Positions 35,653 to 44,287 of a stretch of DNA of 64,000 bases are shown one piece after another. Source of the stretch: Agromyces sp. S2-1-8. GTDB lineage: Bacteria; Actinomycetota; Actinomycetes; Actinomycetales; Microbacteriaceae. A program made the position numbers and the translations under genes. Location: assembly GCF_021129215.1 (NCBI RefSeq), contig NZ_JAJOLP010000001.1:124001-188000 (forward strand), read 5' to 3'. The notes beneath the pieces were generated by a model. That model had not been told where the DNA came from. It did not search any database and was given only the letters and a program-made list of their open reading frames with translations. Each line of letters opens with the position of its first letter. Within the stretch, counting starts at the first letter, position 1.

Positions 35653-37596
35653 TCAGAAGTCCCAGTCGTCGCCGGAGGCCGGTGCGCCCGCCCCGGTGCC
35701 CGGTGCGCCGGTCGGCGGCGAACCGAACGACGGCATGCCGGGCATTCCGCCGAGGTCCGGCATGCCGGGAAGGTCGGGAATCGACGGCATCCCGGGCAGC
35801 GGGCCCGACCCGCCGCCGGCCTCGGCCTCGTCGTCGCCGTGCTCCGAGGCATCCTCTTGCAGGATGCTCTGCGTCGTGATGAACGCGTCGACGTTCGAGA
35901 TGAATCGCGAGAACGCCTCGTCCTGCTCGAAGGCCGACGGCGTGTACTCGGCGATCGAGGTGAGCAGTGCGTGCCCCAGCCGCGCTTTGTTGTTGAGCAC
36001 GCTGGCCCGCGCCCGCTGGCCGCGGGTCGCCGCGAGCTTCTCGATGACCTTGAGCCAGGAGCCTCCGGCCGGCACGAGGTGCGAGCGGATCTCCTCGTGG
36101 CCCAGGATGCGGGTGATGACGAAGTCGAGCTCGGCGTTCATCATCGGGGTCATCACCGTCGCGAGGCCGACGCAGCTCGTCGAGAGGTTGTACTGCAGGT
36201 CCTCGACGGCCTGCATGACGTTCTGCCTCGACACGAAGTTGTCGGGGTGCGGGCTCACCTGGGCGCGCTCGAGGTAGCGGGCCGACTCGAGGATGAGGAT
36301 CTTCCAGAGCCGGCCGAACTCCTCGTTCGCGGGGGCGTCGGCCGGCGTCGGCGCCTTGCCGAGGTCGAAGACCTGGCGGTAGTACGCCCGCCGCATCGGC
36401 TCGCGGGTCGCGTCGACCTTGTCGGTCGTGCCGCTGCGCGGGTCGAGCACCGGGAACCGGTTCGAGAAGACGTAGTCCTCGAGGTCCTTGCGGAGCACCG
36501 GGTCCTCGACGGCGAACCCGTCGTGGAAGAGGTACGTCGAGGTGAAGTACCGCACCGCGTCGAACACGCCGAGCTCGTCACCGAGCGTCATGACGTAGAA
36601 GAGCTGCGCCGCGCAGCGCACGGCCGCCGAGTTCACCGACCGGGCTGCGGCGTCGTCGCCGTAGAACGTCACGGCGAACGGGTCGTCGGGGCCGGCACTC
36701 GGCATCGCGCCGCTCGTCGCCGCCTTCGCGAGGTACATGGGCACCATGTACGGCGCGTTCTCCTTCGTCACCGCGATGTGCGAGGTCTTGAGGTACTCGA
36801 CGAGCGTCGGCACGAGCTCGGGCGGCACGTCCTTCACGCCCGAGGCGGCGATGAGCCCCGCGTACTTGTCGTGCTCGAGGTGGTCGCCGACCACGTCGAG
36901 CACGATGGCCTTGAACGAGTCGACCGAGAGCTTCGGCGCCCGCGCCAGGATGGCGGTGACGACCGTGCTGTCGTCGTCGTCGAGCTTCGGCACGCGAAGC
37001 TGAGCTTCCTGCACGAGGTCGCGCGCGGCTCCGACGGTGGCGTACGCGACGACGTCGCGCGCGCCGTCGCGGTGCGAGACGACGAAGTTGATGAGGCTCG
37101 TGCGCTGCCGGATGCCGTAGACGAGGTAGGCGCGGGCGAAGACCAGGTCGCGGATCCCCTCGTACGCGAGCACGGTGCGCACGTCGAAGTCGAGCGTCGA
37201 CCACCGGGCGTCGAGCTCGTCGTCGAGCTCGTAGCGCAGGTCGGTGAGGTCGGTCTCGCCGTCGAGCACCTCGCCGATCGTGCGTTCGCCCGCGCCCGGC
37301 TTGTTCGCCCGCAGTGCGCTGACGAGGCTGTCCTCGGCCCACCGGCCGACGCCGATCGCCGCCGACCGGCGCGGGGTGAGCGGGCGCTCGACCCACTCGC
37401 GCACCGTGTCGAGCGCCTCGTCGCCGGGTTCGACGATCGCCTTCTGGAGGAACCCGTCGAGTTCGGCGAGCTGCGCGGCGACCTTCTGGTCGACTGCGGC
37501 CTGGTACCCCTGCACGGTCGCGAGCGTGCGCTTGATGCGGAACCCGCTCGGCGCGGACTTCCCGTCGGCGTTCAGGGAGCTGAGCGTGTACGGCAT
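35653..37596 (-). CDS. 647-residue protein of unknown function
   Basis: An all-alpha protein (starting MPYTLSSLNADGKSAPSGFRI) with long helical stretches through ~570 residues, including TYLFHDGFAVEDP and NVMQAVEDLQYNLSTSCVGLATVMTP. The C-terminal ~75 residues are a Pro/Gly/Met tail made of GMP/SIPDLPGMPDLGG units. GAGGAG precedes the ATG. It lies 40 bp after the subtilisin gene. Hydrophobic face repeats but no clear membrane helix are seen. Large helical proteins with PG-rich tails often form assemblies; no homologue is recognised by eye. Confidence 0.65.
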   Translation of the reverse strand: MPYTLSSLNADGKSAPSGFRIKRTLATVQGYQAAVDQKVAAQLAELDGFLQKAIVEPGDEALDTVREWVERPLTPRRSAAIGVGRWAEDSLVSALRANKPGAGERTIGEVLDGETDLTDLRYELDDELDARWSTLDFDVRTVLAYEGIRDLVFARAYLVYGIRQRTSLINFVVSHRDGARDVVAYATVGAARDLVQEAQLRVPKLDDDDSTVVTAILARAPKLSVDSFKAIVLDVVGDHLEHDKYAGLIAASGVKDVPPELVPTLVEYLKTSHIAVTKENAPYMVPMYLAKAATSGAMPSAGPDDPFAVTFYGDDAAARSVNSAAVRCAAQLFYVMTLGDELGVFDAVRYFTSTYLFHDGFAVEDPVLRKDLEDYVFSNRFPVLDPRSGTTDKVDATREPMRRAYYRQVFDLGKAPTPADAPANEEFGRLWKILILESARYLERAQVSPHPDNFVSRQNVMQAVEDLQYNLSTSCVGLATVMTPMMNAELDFVITRILGHEEIRSHLVPAGGSWLKVIEKLAATRGQRARASVLNNKARLGHALLTSIAEYTPSAFEQDEAFSRFISNVDAFITTQSILQEDASEHGDDEAEAGGGSGPLPGMPSIPDLPGMPDLGGMPGMPSFGSPPTGAPGTGAGAPASGDDWDF

Positions 37597-37636
37597 TGCG
37601 GTCTCCTCGGTGCGTGCGACCTGGCGCGGGCGGCGT

Positions 37637-38938
37637 TCACCGCCGGGCGCGCCCCAGCCACTTGAATGCGTCGGTCAGGTTGATGCGCCCGTAGCCCGCG
37701 TGCGGGTTGCGCGGGCGGGCGTCGATGCGGTCGGATGTCTCGCGGAGCACGCGCAGCACGGTGTCGGCGTCGAGGTCGAACCCGTGGTCGCGCGCATACG
37801 ACTTCATGAGCGCGACGGCGCCGGCCACGTGAGGTGCGGCCTGCGAGGTGCCGGAGGCGACGGCGTAGCGGCCGCTCGCGAACGAGCTGAGGATCCGCAC
37901 GCCCGGGGCCGTGACGGTGATGTCGGCGCCGTAGGAGCTGAAGCCGGCGACCGCCCCCGCGTCGTCGCACGCGGCGACGGCGATCACGCCCGGCAGCGCT
38001 CCCGGGTAGTACTTGGTCGGAGCCCCGTCGTTGCCGCTCGCTGCGACGACGGTCACCCCGCGGCTCTGCGCGTAGCGCACGACGTCGGCGTGCGGGAGGC
38101 CGCCACCGGTGTGCCGGATGCCGACGCTCATGTTGACGACGTCGGCGCCCCGGTCGACGCACCACTTGAGCGCCGGGTTGATGTTGTCGACGATCCCGGC
38201 GCCCTGGAACCCCGTCGCGGTGCGCATGGTCGCGAGCACTCGCACGGCCATGAGCCGGCAGTCGGGGGCGACGCCGGGCTCCATCGCCCGACCGGCCCCG
38301 GCGATGATGCCCGCGACGTGGGTGCCGTGGCCCACCTCGTCTTCGGGGTCGGCGTCGGCGTCGAGCACGTCGCCGACGAATCCGCTCGTGTCGAGCCCCT
38401 CGAGGTTCACGAAGTCGGCTGCGGCGACGATCGTGCCGCGCAGTTCGGGGTGGTCGAGGTCGACGCCGGTGTCGAGCACCGCGACGAGCACGTCGGGTCG
38501 CCCGCGGGTGATCGCGTTGGCGAACGGCACGCCGATCTGATCGCCCGCCGACGAGGTCGTGCCGAGCGCGGTCGCGGGCTGGGGCACCGGAAGGTCGGTG
38601 CCGGCGACGACGAGCTGGCTGCAGCGTTCGACCGAGCGCAGCGCGGAGAGGCGCGCGAGCACGTCGGCCGACAGCGGGGCGAGGTCGTCGAAGATGATCC
38701 GGTACGTGCGATCGAGCCCGTGCATCGTCTCGGCGGGAGTCCAGACATCCATCGCGGGCACGTACTCGTGCGTCACCCAGTACTCGCGGCGCACCTCGTG
38801 GAGGACGGCGTCGACCTCGGCGACGACCGAGGTGACGACGTGCGTCTTGTCGCCGATGAACGTGATCCAGTCGGGAATGACGGGCGGCTCGGGCAGCCGC
38901 TCGCGCATCTTCAGGATCAGGTGATGCCTCACGTTCAC
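37637..38938 (-). CDS. subtilisin-like S8 serine protease
   Basis: A 433-residue protease (numbering from GTG 38938). The triad is clear: Asp in VAVLDTGVDLDHPE (~156), His in GHGTHVAG (~204) and Ser in SGTSQAAPHVAG (~365), with Asn of the oxyanion hole in AASGNDG. The ~145 residues before the core look like a propeptide or partner-binding domain, but there is no signal peptide, so it may act in the cytoplasm. Start choice is uncertain: TTG 38968 and GTG 38932 are alternatives, and none has a strong ribosome site. It heads the unknown gene set and could process one of its products. Confidence 0.85.
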   Translation of the reverse strand: MNVRHHLILKMRERLPEPPVIPDWITFIGDKTHVVTSVVAEVDAVLHEVRREYWVTHEYVPAMDVWTPAETMHGLDRTYRIIFDDLAPLSADVLARLSALRSVERCSQLVVAGTDLPVPQPATALGTTSSAGDQIGVPFANAITRGRPDVLVAVLDTGVDLDHPELRGTIVAAADFVNLEGLDTSGFVGDVLDADADPEDEVGHGTHVAGIIAGAGRAMEPGVAPDCRLMAVRVLATMRTATGFQGAGIVDNINPALKWCVDRGADVVNMSVGIRHTGGGLPHADVVRYAQSRGVTVVAASGNDGAPTKYYPGALPGVIAVAACDDAGAVAGFSSYGADITVTAPGVRILSSFASGRYAVASGTSQAAPHVAGAVALMKSYARDHGFDLDADTVLRVLRETSDRIDARPRNPHAGYGRINLTDAFKWLGRARR

Positions 38939-38983
38939 GATTGAACGACGGCGCCGACCGCCCGACAATACGCAGTTGTGACA

Positions 38984-39871
38984 CTATGCCGATGCGGCCG
39001 GCGGTGGTAGCGCGGGCCGTCGCCCTTCCGCCCCCGCGATGGGCGCGCGCCCGACGGCGCCCGCTCCGAGCAGTCCGAGCGACTCGGCTCGCCGCACGGC
39101 CAGCAGCCGGTCGTGCACGCCGAGCTTCTCGTAGACGTTGCCGAGGTGCTTGTGCACGGTGCGCTCGGAGACGCCCATGCGCGCCGCGATCGTGCGGGCG
39201 AGCAGCCCGTCGCCGAGCATCTGCAGCACCTCGAGCTCGCGGGCGGTCAGCCGGCGGGCGCCCGTTTCGACAGGGTCGACGGGGTCGATGGGGTCGACGG
39301 CGGGCCGCGGCGGCTGCGGCCCCGGCGACGACCCGGCGGCGCCGAGCCCGTGGCCGGACGCCACGGCGAGCGCGGCCGACGTGCGTTCGAACACCTCGAG
39401 GTGGCGGCGCAGTTCGCCGAGCCGGGTCGCCTCGCGCTCGTCGGGTCGCCCCGCGGTCGCGACGACCACCACGACGAATCCCTCGGCATCGGCGAGCACG
39501 GGCAGCTCGGCGAGGTGCGGGGTGGCGAGCCAGTCGAGCATGAAGCGGCGCGCGGTCGAGGCGTACCAGGCGTCGTCGATGCGGGCGCCGCGGAACCGCT
39601 CGGGGAAGGCGATCTCGATCGTCGACGCGAGCTTCGACGTCTCGCGCCGCCAGAGGCAGAGCTCCGAGCGGTCGGGCTCGACCGCCCGGCCGCCGTCGCG
39701 GGCGTAGCGCACGCGGACGTGCCCGACCGCGCGGGCGTCGAACGCGACGCCGATGCGCGCCGCCAGTCGCGGGCGCGGATCGGCGCCGCCGCCGGCTTCG
39801 ATCAGCGCGTCGGCGTACAGATCGAGGAGCGATCTGGCGAAGACCGCGTCGTCATCCGCCGCGCGATCCAT
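38984..39871 (-). CDS. LuxR-type transcriptional regulator heading the unknown operon
   Basis: A 295-residue protein. The C-terminal LuxR helix-turn-helix is plain: LTARELEVLQMLGDGLLARTIAARMGVSERTVHKHLG. The N-terminal ~165 residues have a GAF/sensor-like alpha/beta character and no receiver domain. A Pro-rich linker lies between them, followed by a variable Ala/Pro tail. It stops 45 bp before the chosen start of the subtilisin gene (15 bp before the alternative TTG) on the same strand. It is thus the likely first gene and local regulator of the nine-gene set. Confidence 0.8.
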   Translation of the reverse strand: MDRAADDDAVFARSLLDLYADALIEAGGGADPRPRLAARIGVAFDARAVGHVRVRYARDGGRAVEPDRSELCLWRRETSKLASTIEIAFPERFRGARIDDAWYASTARRFMLDWLATPHLAELPVLADAEGFVVVVVATAGRPDEREATRLGELRRHLEVFERTSAALAVASGHGLGAAGSSPGPQPPRPAVDPIDPVDPVETGARRLTARELEVLQMLGDGLLARTIAARMGVSERTVHKHLGNVYEKLGVHDRLLAVRRAESLGLLGAGAVGRAPIAGAEGRRPALPPPAASA

Positions 39872-40124
39872 CGGCGCACGCCCTCGATGCCACGACGCTC
39901 CCCCCGAAGCCGTCCACCGCTCGGGGCACGTCGGCGCACCCCGGCCTTCGCCGTCGTGGCAACCTGTGCGTCGGTCATTCGTTCGGGTCGGAGGAGGCGG
40001 CGTCGCCGGTCCACATCGGTAGCGCCAGAATATGGGAGTTCCTCAGCTTCCACAGCCGTCGGCGGGCCCCGCTTTCGGGGGTCAGCGTCGGCGGCGACCC
40101 CGTGGCATCCGCCCGCCCCCTCGG

Positions 40125-40130
40125 TAAACT
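40125..40130 (+). promoter_or_regulatory. -10 element of a leaderless yajQ promoter
   Basis: TAAACT ends 7 bases before the ATG at 40138 and no ribosome site is present, which fits the leaderless transcripts common in actinobacteria. A convincing -35 is not visible. Confidence 0.4.
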
Positions 40131-40137
40131 GGCGCGC

Positions 40138-40626
40138 ATGGCAGATGCAACGTTCGACATCGTGAGCAAGGTCGACAAGATGGAGGCCGAGAACGCCGTC
40201 AACCAGGCGCGAAAAGAGGTCGAGCAGCGCTACGACTTCAAGAACGTCGGCGCCTCGGTCGAGTGGAGCGGCGAGAAGGTGCTGCTGAAGGCCCAGACCG
40301 AAGAGCGCGTCAAGGCCGTGCTCGAGGTCGTCGAGTCGAAGTTCATCAAGCGCGGCATCACCCTGCGTGCGCTCGACACGGGCGAGCCCTACCCGTCGGG
40401 CAAGGAGTTCCGCATCGAGATCGCGCTCAAGAACGGCATCGACAGCGAGAACGCGAAGAAGATCTCGAAGATCATCCGCGACGAGGCGCCGAAGAGCGTG
40501 AAGAGCCAGATCCAGGGCGACGAGCTGCGCGTCTCGTCGAAGAGCCGCGACGACCTGCAGGCGACGATGGCGCTGCTCAAGGGCAAGGACCTCGACGTCG
40601 CGCTGCAGTTCACCAACTTCCGCTGA
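40138..40626 (+). CDS. yajQ: YajQ-family cyclic-di-GMP/nucleotide-binding protein
   Basis: A 162-residue protein that matches YajQ over its whole length: ATFDIVSKVDKMEAENAVNQA, RYDFKNV, a basic KFIKRGI and the end DLDVALQFTNFR. The family binds nucleic acid or c-di-GMP and is a small cytoplasmic protein. The ATG at 40138 is chosen over one 36 bases upstream because the family N-terminus begins there. The stop codon lies inside a palindromic repeat cluster. Confidence 0.93.
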   Translation: MADATFDIVSKVDKMEAENAVNQARKEVEQRYDFKNVGASVEWSGEKVLLKAQTEERVKAVLEVVESKFIKRGITLRALDTGEPYPSGKEFRIEIALKNGIDSENAKKISKIIRDEAPKSVKSQIQGDELRVSSKSRDDLQATMALLKGKDLDVALQFTNFR

Positions 40627-40710
40627 GTCGGGTGCCCGCGCCGCGCTGAGTCGGGTTCGGCGCGCTGAGTCGGGTTCGAACCTCGTTCCGCGTGCCGAAC
40701 CCGACTCAGC
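40622..40710. repeat. GCTGAGTCGGGTTCG repeat cluster and terminator between convergent genes
   Basis: Three direct copies of GCTGAGTCGGGT start at 40622, 40644 and 40664. An inverted copy GCCGAACCCGACTCAGC (40694-40710) pairs perfectly over 17 bases with 40644-40660. The stops of both yajQ (40626) and the DUF559 gene (40706) lie in repeat copies, so this serves as a bidirectional terminator. Confidence 0.75.
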
Positions 40711-41737
40711 GGGCGCGGCTGCGCGTGGAGCGCAGGGCCGGCTCGTCGGGGCGACCGATCAGCGCACGACGGCGCCGCGTCCGCGGCACGCCCATCGCCG
40801 CCAGCCGTTGTTCGAGCGGGCGCTTGCGCACCATCTCGCCCCAGTCCCACCGTTCGAAGGCGTCGGCCCGTCGGCGCAGGGCGTTCTCGCGGTCCTTCTC
40901 CCGGATGACGCGCTGGGCAGCGGCGCCGGGGCCGACCGACTCCCGCCGATCGTCGACGGTCAGGTACTTGCCGCGTCCGTCGGCCTCGCCGATCGCGCGC
41001 ACCGACGGCCACCAGAAGTCGACGTCGGCCGTCGTGCCGAGTTCGCCGAGCCAGAACCGCTGCTGCAGCACGGGCGGTTCGAAGCCGAACTCCTCGATGA
41101 CGAGACGGCTGGCCGTCTCGAAGACCGTCTCGGCCCGTGCGGTCGCGCGTTCGAGCACGGCCTCGGTGCGACGGCTGCCCGGATACGGCAGCAGGCGCTC
41201 ATGCTCGGCCCGCAGTCGCTCGAGGGTCGTGCGCGGACCGCCCGACGACCGACGCGGCACCCACAGCGCGGCATCCACCGCGGCGAGCGCAGCCGCGACC
41301 GTCGCGACGCGGCACACCTGGATCAGCGTGTACTCGACCGAGGTGACGACCCGGTCGCCGACCCGAACGAGTGACGGCGCCCGGCTCACCCCCACGCCGA
41401 CGACCCCGCCACGGCGGAATCCGGTCGGACCCGGCGAGAGCACCGAGACCTCGTGCGGCCAGCGACCGTAGGTCGGGAGCCCGAACAGCGCGAGTGCCGA
41501 GAGCCCGGTGAACACCGGAGCATGCATCGCCTCGGCGGCGCCGTGCACGAGGTGCAGGTGGCGCAGCTCGTCGCGCCGCCAGGCGGGCGTCGTCGCGGCG
41601 GGCGCTTCGGCGTAGAACCCGCGTCGCACCCGTTCGAGGCGGCCGGCCGACACCTCGGCCGCGAGGCGCCGTTGCAGCCCGGCATCGCGCACGTCGGCGA
41701 ACCTGATGAGCCCGGAGGGCAGTCGGGGAAGATCCAT
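40706..41737 (-). CDS. AbiEi-like / DUF559-type protein, second paralogue
   Basis: A 343-residue protein with an N-terminal winged-helix segment (GLIRFADVRDAGLQRRLAA, then VRRGFYAEAPA) and a C-terminal endonuclease-like fold. VLQQRFWLGELGTTADVDFWWP carries the acidic strand and AIGEADGRGKYL the second one. It has the same architecture as the gene at 17.7-18.7 kb but low similarity. The ATG at 41737 starts MDLPRLPSG; the frame runs further up through a repeat. No toxin partner is adjacent. Function is unestablished. Confidence 0.68.
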   Translation of the reverse strand: MDLPRLPSGLIRFADVRDAGLQRRLAAEVSAGRLERVRRGFYAEAPAATTPAWRRDELRHLHLVHGAAEAMHAPVFTGLSALALFGLPTYGRWPHEVSVLSPGPTGFRRGGVVGVGVSRAPSLVRVGDRVVTSVEYTLIQVCRVATVAAALAAVDAALWVPRRSSGGPRTTLERLRAEHERLLPYPGSRRTEAVLERATARAETVFETASRLVIEEFGFEPPVLQQRFWLGELGTTADVDFWWPSVRAIGEADGRGKYLTVDDRRESVGPGAAAQRVIREKDRENALRRRADAFERWDWGEMVRKRPLEQRLAAMGVPRTRRRRALIGRPDEPALRSTRSRAR

Positions 41738-41837
41738 CGCCCCAGCTTCCGCCGACCCGTGGCCCACGGATGCCGCATCCCGCCGCCACGTTGACACCAG
41801 CCGCCGCGCTCCCCCTGTGCAGGACGAGTCGCCGCTC

Positions 41838-41902
41838 ACCTGAGTCGGGTTCGACCCGCTGAGCATGTTTCGAGCACCGCTCAGCGCGCCGAACCCGCTT
41901 CA
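41838..41902. repeat. second GCTGAGTCGGGTTCG-type palindromic cluster
   Basis: CTGAGTCGGGTTCG at 41840, CGCTGAGCATG at 41858 and the inverted GCGCCGAACCCGCTTCA near 41887-41902 repeat the motifs of the 40.6-kb cluster. It lies between the DUF559 gene and the alpha/beta hydrolase and includes the hydrolase stop codon. Confidence 0.55.
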
Positions 41903-42931
41903 CGCCCGCGCGTAGCCGCCGAGCCACCGGGTGATCGCGGCGTACGCGGCCGCCCGGGCGGGCTCGGCCGAGAGCATGACGTCGTGCAGCGCGCCGTCGA
42001 TGCGCTCGATCGCGACGGTGGGCCCGAGCTTCGTCGCCCGCTCGGCGATCTCGTCGACGACGAGCACGCTGTCGGTCGACCGCATCGCCTCGTCCCACCG
42101 GGTGAGGATGGTCGATCGTGCCGACAGCAAGGTGAGCACGGGCGCGCCGACGTCGATGCCGGCGGCGACGGTCGCGTGCCCGGTGAGCACGGCCGAGAGC
42201 CACACCGAGTTCGTCGCGAACCCGCGGTCGGGGCGCCAGTCGTGGTCGTACTCCCACTCGCCGCCCTGCTCGCGGGCGACGGCGCGCGTGTAGAACCCGA
42301 GGTCGACGTTCGGCAGCGGCGCGAGCGGATGCACCCGGGCACCGAACTGCATCATGGGTGCGATCGCCTCGCGCCCGATGCGCGACAGCTGGAACTCGAG
42401 CCACGGGCTGTTGAGCACGATCGCCGACGCGACGCCCGGGTGCCGCGCGGCCCACAGCGACAGCGTCAATCCCCCGGTCGAGTGCCCCATGACGAGCAGG
42501 CGCCGGCCGGAGGCATCCCCGCCGTGCCCCATGGCCGCGAGCGCGGCCGCGATGTCGGCGTCGTAGTCGGAGAGGCTCGTGATGAGTCCGGGCGTCTGGC
42601 CGGGGCGCAGGCTGCGCCCGTACTTGCGCAGGTCGAGCGCGAAGAAGCGCGCGCCGAGCCCGGCCCAGTACGCGGCGAGCTCGGGGTTGAAGAAGTAGTC
42701 GCTCCAGCCGTGCACGTAGAGCACGTCGATACCGGATGCCGCGGCCCGGCGCCACCGCCACCGCCATGCCGGCCGGTGCCTGACCAGGGTCGCGACCACC
42801 TCGCCTTCGGCGTCGTCGCCGAGCGGGAGGGTCAATTGTTCGAAGCCGGGGCCGAGGATGTCGGGGCGCCAGGCGGGCTCGGTGGCCGGCGTCGCGGCGA
42901 GCGTCGTGTCGGCGGATGTCGGCTCGGCCAC
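41900..42931 (-). CDS. alpha/beta hydrolase
   Basis: A 343-residue serine hydrolase. IDVLYVHGWSDYFFNPELA gives the oxyanion loop, LLVMGHSTGGLTLSLWAA the G-x-S-x-G nucleophile elbow, and IDGALHDVMLS the terminal His. The pattern resembles lysophospholipase/monoglyceride lipase types. GTG 42931 is chosen because GGAGGGGGAG lies just upstream. No lipoprotein or signal sequence is seen. Confidence 0.82.
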   Translation of the reverse strand: MAEPTSADTTLAATPATEPAWRPDILGPGFEQLTLPLGDDAEGEVVATLVRHRPAWRWRWRRAAASGIDVLYVHGWSDYFFNPELAAYWAGLGARFFALDLRKYGRSLRPGQTPGLITSLSDYDADIAAALAAMGHGGDASGRRLLVMGHSTGGLTLSLWAARHPGVASAIVLNSPWLEFQLSRIGREAIAPMMQFGARVHPLAPLPNVDLGFYTRAVAREQGGEWEYDHDWRPDRGFATNSVWLSAVLTGHATVAAGIDVGAPVLTLLSARSTILTRWDEAMRSTDSVLVVDEIAERATKLGPTVAIERIDGALHDVMLSAEPARAAAYAAITRWLGGYARA

Positions 42932-43022
42932 GGCTCCCCCTCCCCTGGGCGGTGTCGGGGTCAGCCTATCGAGGTGGCCCACCAACGCGGGCGTTGGCGA
43001 GCACGCGGCGACGCCCTAGCGT

Positions 43023-43424
43023 GTGAGTGTGGGCGACCCGAATGACGACCCCTCTCCTGACGACCTTGTCGTCGGCGGATCGACGCTGCCGCCCGGTCGC
43101 CGACGGCATGCCACGATCGGGACTATTGCGGTCATTGCCGTGATCTTCCTGCAGGTGGCGATTCCGCTCGTCGCACTGCTGCAGCCGCCGCCGCAGAAGT
43201 TCGGGTTCCAGATGTACTCGGGCCTCGGTGCCGTAACCGCGACAGTGACGGGTTCGGATGGGCACGAGCATTCGTTCGAAGGTATCGATGATCTGGTTGG
43301 GAAGTATCGACCGGACACCGACTGGCTGCCGCGTCTACCCGAGGCGATCTGCGCTGCCGTGCCGGACGCTGCGAGTGTGACGGTCGAACAGTCAGGTCGG
43401 GTTCGGAGCATCGAATGCGGCTGA
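43023..43424 (+). CDS. small single-pass membrane protein, HTTM partner
   Basis: A 133-residue protein with GTG start. A disordered N-terminus is followed by one membrane helix (TIGTIAVIAVIFLQVAIPLVAL) and an extracytoplasmic domain with QMYSGLGAVTATV. Its stop overlaps the HTTM gene start by 10 bp, so the two are coupled. It would supply an exposed domain to the HTTM protein; the function is unknown. Confidence 0.65.
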   Translation: MSVGDPNDDPSPDDLVVGGSTLPPGRRRHATIGTIAVIAVIFLQVAIPLVALLQPPPQKFGFQMYSGLGAVTATVTGSDGHEHSFEGIDDLVGKYRPDTDWLPRLPEAICAAVPDAASVTVEQSGRVRSIECG

Positions 43425-44287
43425 CCGAGATTCGCACGGACCCGCGACCGGTCGCGGTCGCTCGGATGGGCATCGGTGTCGCGACCGTCTTCAACGCCTT
43501 CGAGGGGTTCGAGATTCTCCAGCGGATCTCAGACGGCCGGCTCGCGGTGCCTTGGATCGCGGGAGCGCCACTTCCGTCAGCTCCGCTGCTAGTGGTGGGG
43601 CTCATCGTCGCAGTCATCGCCGGAATCGCCGTCACGATTGGCTGGATGACCGCGCCGGCGGCTGTTGTGTCCGTGCTCCTCAGCGCAACGATGCTGCTTT
43701 GGGATCAGCAGCTCTACAGCAACCATCGCTGGTTCGGGACGCTGTTGCTTGCGTATCTGGTATTCGCGCAGGCGGGCACGGCGTGGTCCGTGAAGCCCTT
43801 CGGGCATCGCAGCACCGTGCGCTGGTGGCCGCAGTTGCTCATGATGAGCCAACTGTCAGTGCTCTACGTGTTCTCCGCACTGAGCAAGATGAATCTCGTC
43901 TTCCTCTCCGGTGTCCCGCTCTCGGGCTGGGTCTGGTTCGACGCACCGTGGCAGCTCTTCTTCGTGGCATCGATTCTGACGATCGTCGTCGAGCTCATCA
44001 TCGGGATCGGTCTCTGGTTCCGGGCCAGTCGTCGTGTGGCCGTGCTATTCGGTCTCGGTCTGCATCTCTCGATCATCGTGCTCATGACCGGCGAGACGCT
44101 GCCGCTCATCGCGTTCGCGATCTCCTGCATCACGCTTTACCCGCTTTTCCTCTTCCGCCCTGGCGTGGAAATGGTGAGTACTCGCGGTTCTGGCCGTGCG
44201 GCCGACAGCGGCGATTCAGCGAGCGAACTGGTTCATGATCCCGAGTACGGCGGGCGTCAGGATGACGATGAACATCGCAGGCAATAG
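43415..44287 (+). CDS. HTTM-domain (vitamin K-dependent gamma-carboxylase-like) membrane protein
   Basis: A 290-residue polytopic protein with about seven or eight membrane helices. It begins with RTDPRPVAVARMGIGVATVF and has the conserved LMMSQLSVLYVFSALSKMN and GIGLWFRASRRVAVLFGLGLH segments of HTTM proteins. The activity is unknown for most members. The last ~35 hydrophilic codons run 72 bp into the tadC gene on the opposite strand, an unusually deep convergent overlap. Confidence 0.75.
   Translation: MRLTEIRTDPRPVAVARMGIGVATVFNAFEGFEILQRISDGRLAVPWIAGAPLPSAPLLVVGLIVAVIAGIAVTIGWMTAPAAVVSVLLSATMLLWDQQLYSNHRWFGTLLLAYLVFAQAGTAWSVKPFGHRSTVRWWPQLLMMSQLSVLYVFSALSKMNLVFLSGVPLSGWVWFDAPWQLFFVASILTIVVELIIGIGLWFRASRRVAVLFGLGLHLSIIVLMTGETLPLIAFAISCITLYPLFLFRPGVEMVSTRGSGRAADSGDSASELVHDPEYGGRQDDDEHRRQ

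Noticed and set aside
26791..39871. Calling the nine-gene operon an extracellular contractile injection system or a prophage tail cluster
   Set aside because: No sheath, tube, baseplate, spike or AAA+ ATPase motif could be recognised in any of the nine proteins; only the large size and lysozyme-like domain are reminiscent.
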